Assembly: GCA_934101445.1 (NCBI GenBank)
Contig: CAKORQ010000056.1
Span: forward strand, 1-6,639
Direction of reading: 5' to 3'
DNA from: an uncultured Bacilli bacterium
GTDB lineage: Bacteria; Bacillota_I; Bacilli_A; RF39; UBA660
Length of the DNA stretch: 6,639 nucleotides
The position numbers and the translations under genes are program-made. Positions 6,195 through 6,639 of the stretch are shown here, piece after piece; the first letter of the stretch is position 1, and every line of letters begins with the position of its first letter. Under the pieces are notes generated by a model, which had not been told where the DNA came from, ran no database searches, and saw only the letters and a program-made list of their open reading frames with translations.

Positions 6195-6381
6195 CTTTTT
6201 TTGCAAAAAATATTTAAAATTAAAATAAGGCTAATTTTGCTAAAAAAGAAATTTACTTATTTGATTGGTATTTTAATATACTTTATTTAATTGTCATATA
6301 GATAATGAAAATATTATTAGTACTTAAGTAAATTATATAGATACATATACTACTACTTGTAAAAAAAATTTTAACTACTAT
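6195..6381. other. A+T-rich divergent intergenic region, no gene seen
   Basis: This is the core of the 328-base gap between the divergent 141-aa and hpf genes. It is very A+T rich and holds no convincing open frame, tRNA or terminator. The only local symmetry noted is the ten-base palindrome TACTTAAGTA (6321-6330), which may be chance at this composition. A small RNA or operator cannot be excluded. Confidence 0.4.
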
Positions 6382-6410
6382 TTCACACAAAATTCATGGT
6401 AAATTATAGT
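6382..6410 (+). promoter_or_regulatory. Probable promoter of hpf
   Basis: TTCACA (6382-6387), a 17-base spacer and TATAGT (6405-6410) each match the sigma-A consensus at five of six positions. Transcription would start near 6417, about 32 bases before the ATG. No alternative-sigma promoter is recognisable by eye. Confidence 0.5.
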
Positions 6411-6448
6411 TTTTTATGGTAAAATTTAATTATGGAGGTTAGATATTT

Positions 6449-6639
6449 ATGAAATTAAATATTAGAGGAAAAAATTTGAGTGTTACACCCGCTATTAAGG
6501 AGTATATCGAAAAAAGACTAAATAAGTTAGATAAATACTTCAAAGATGGTGATAATACTACTTCCAATGTTATTATCAAAACAAGAGCCAATAAAGATGT
6601 TATCGAAGTAACAATCTTAAAAGATTCTACGGTTATTAG
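6449..6639 (+). CDS. hpf: Ribosome hibernation-promoting factor, 3'-truncated
   Basis: HPF (the YvyD/RaiA/YfiA family) binds the small ribosomal subunit in the channel used by mRNA and tRNA. It silences ribosomes, and in its long form pairs them into 100S dimers, during stationary phase or stress. Only the first 63 residues are in the window. They start MKLNIRGKNLSVTPAIKEYI and continue with EKRLNKLDKYFKDG, matching the family's opening strand, the helix after VTPAI and the following strands (VIIKT, DVIEVTIL). The frame is open to the right edge. GGAGGT (6434-6439) lies nine bases before the ATG and fixes the start. Whether it is the long form with a C-terminal dimerisation domain cannot be seen, though that is usual in Firmicutes. 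It is divergent from the 141-aa gene. Confidence 0.93.
   Translation, partial: MKLNIRGKNLSVTPAIKEYIEKRLNKLDKYFKDGDNTTSNVIIKTRANKDVIEVTILKDSTVI

Noticed and set aside
1..6639. CRISPR array, insertion sequence, tRNA or rRNA
   Set aside because: No regularly spaced direct repeats, no transposase frame with terminal repeats, and no tRNA- or rRNA-like segments were found by reading both strands.

Overview
The window is a low-GC bacterial chromosome segment. Its A+T-rich coding, strong Shine-Dalgarno sites, sigma-A-type promoters, a Lon protease and a hibernation-promoting factor point to a Firmicute/Mollicute-like lineage (Bacilli, Erysipelotrichia or RF39-type gut bacteria). That placement is inference. 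TGG encodes Trp and no in-frame TGA is used, so nothing suggests a mycoplasma-type code.

Left part (1-1422): the 5' end of an unidentified protein runs leftward off the edge. Divergent from it is a compact retron: a promoter-like element, a structured non-coding RNA (about 222-381) and a 341-aa retron-type reverse transcriptase (397-1422). The RNA has every expected part: a1/a2 end pairing, a TAGC guanosine just after a1, two short msr hairpins, a long interrupted msd hairpin, and a2 ending next to the ribosome binding site of the RT. No effector gene lies downstream on the same strand, so the defence partner, if any, is missing, elsewhere, or the truncated divergent gene.

Middle part (1396-3193, minus strand): a two-gene operon with its own promoter encodes a short leucine-rich-repeat-like protein and, one base later, a transglutaminase-like cysteine peptidase-fold protein. 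The second gene overlaps the RT gene tail to tail by 27 bases.

Right part (3213-6639): lon (minus strand, own promoter and terminator), then an unidentified 141-aa cytoplasmic protein (minus strand, strong extended -10 promoter, own terminator), then a divergent, 3'-truncated hpf gene on the plus strand. Lon and HPF are core protein-quality and ribosome-hibernation functions, so the retron and the LRR/transglutaminase pair look like accessory genes beside a housekeeping block. Base composition by eye does not set the retron apart from its neighbours.
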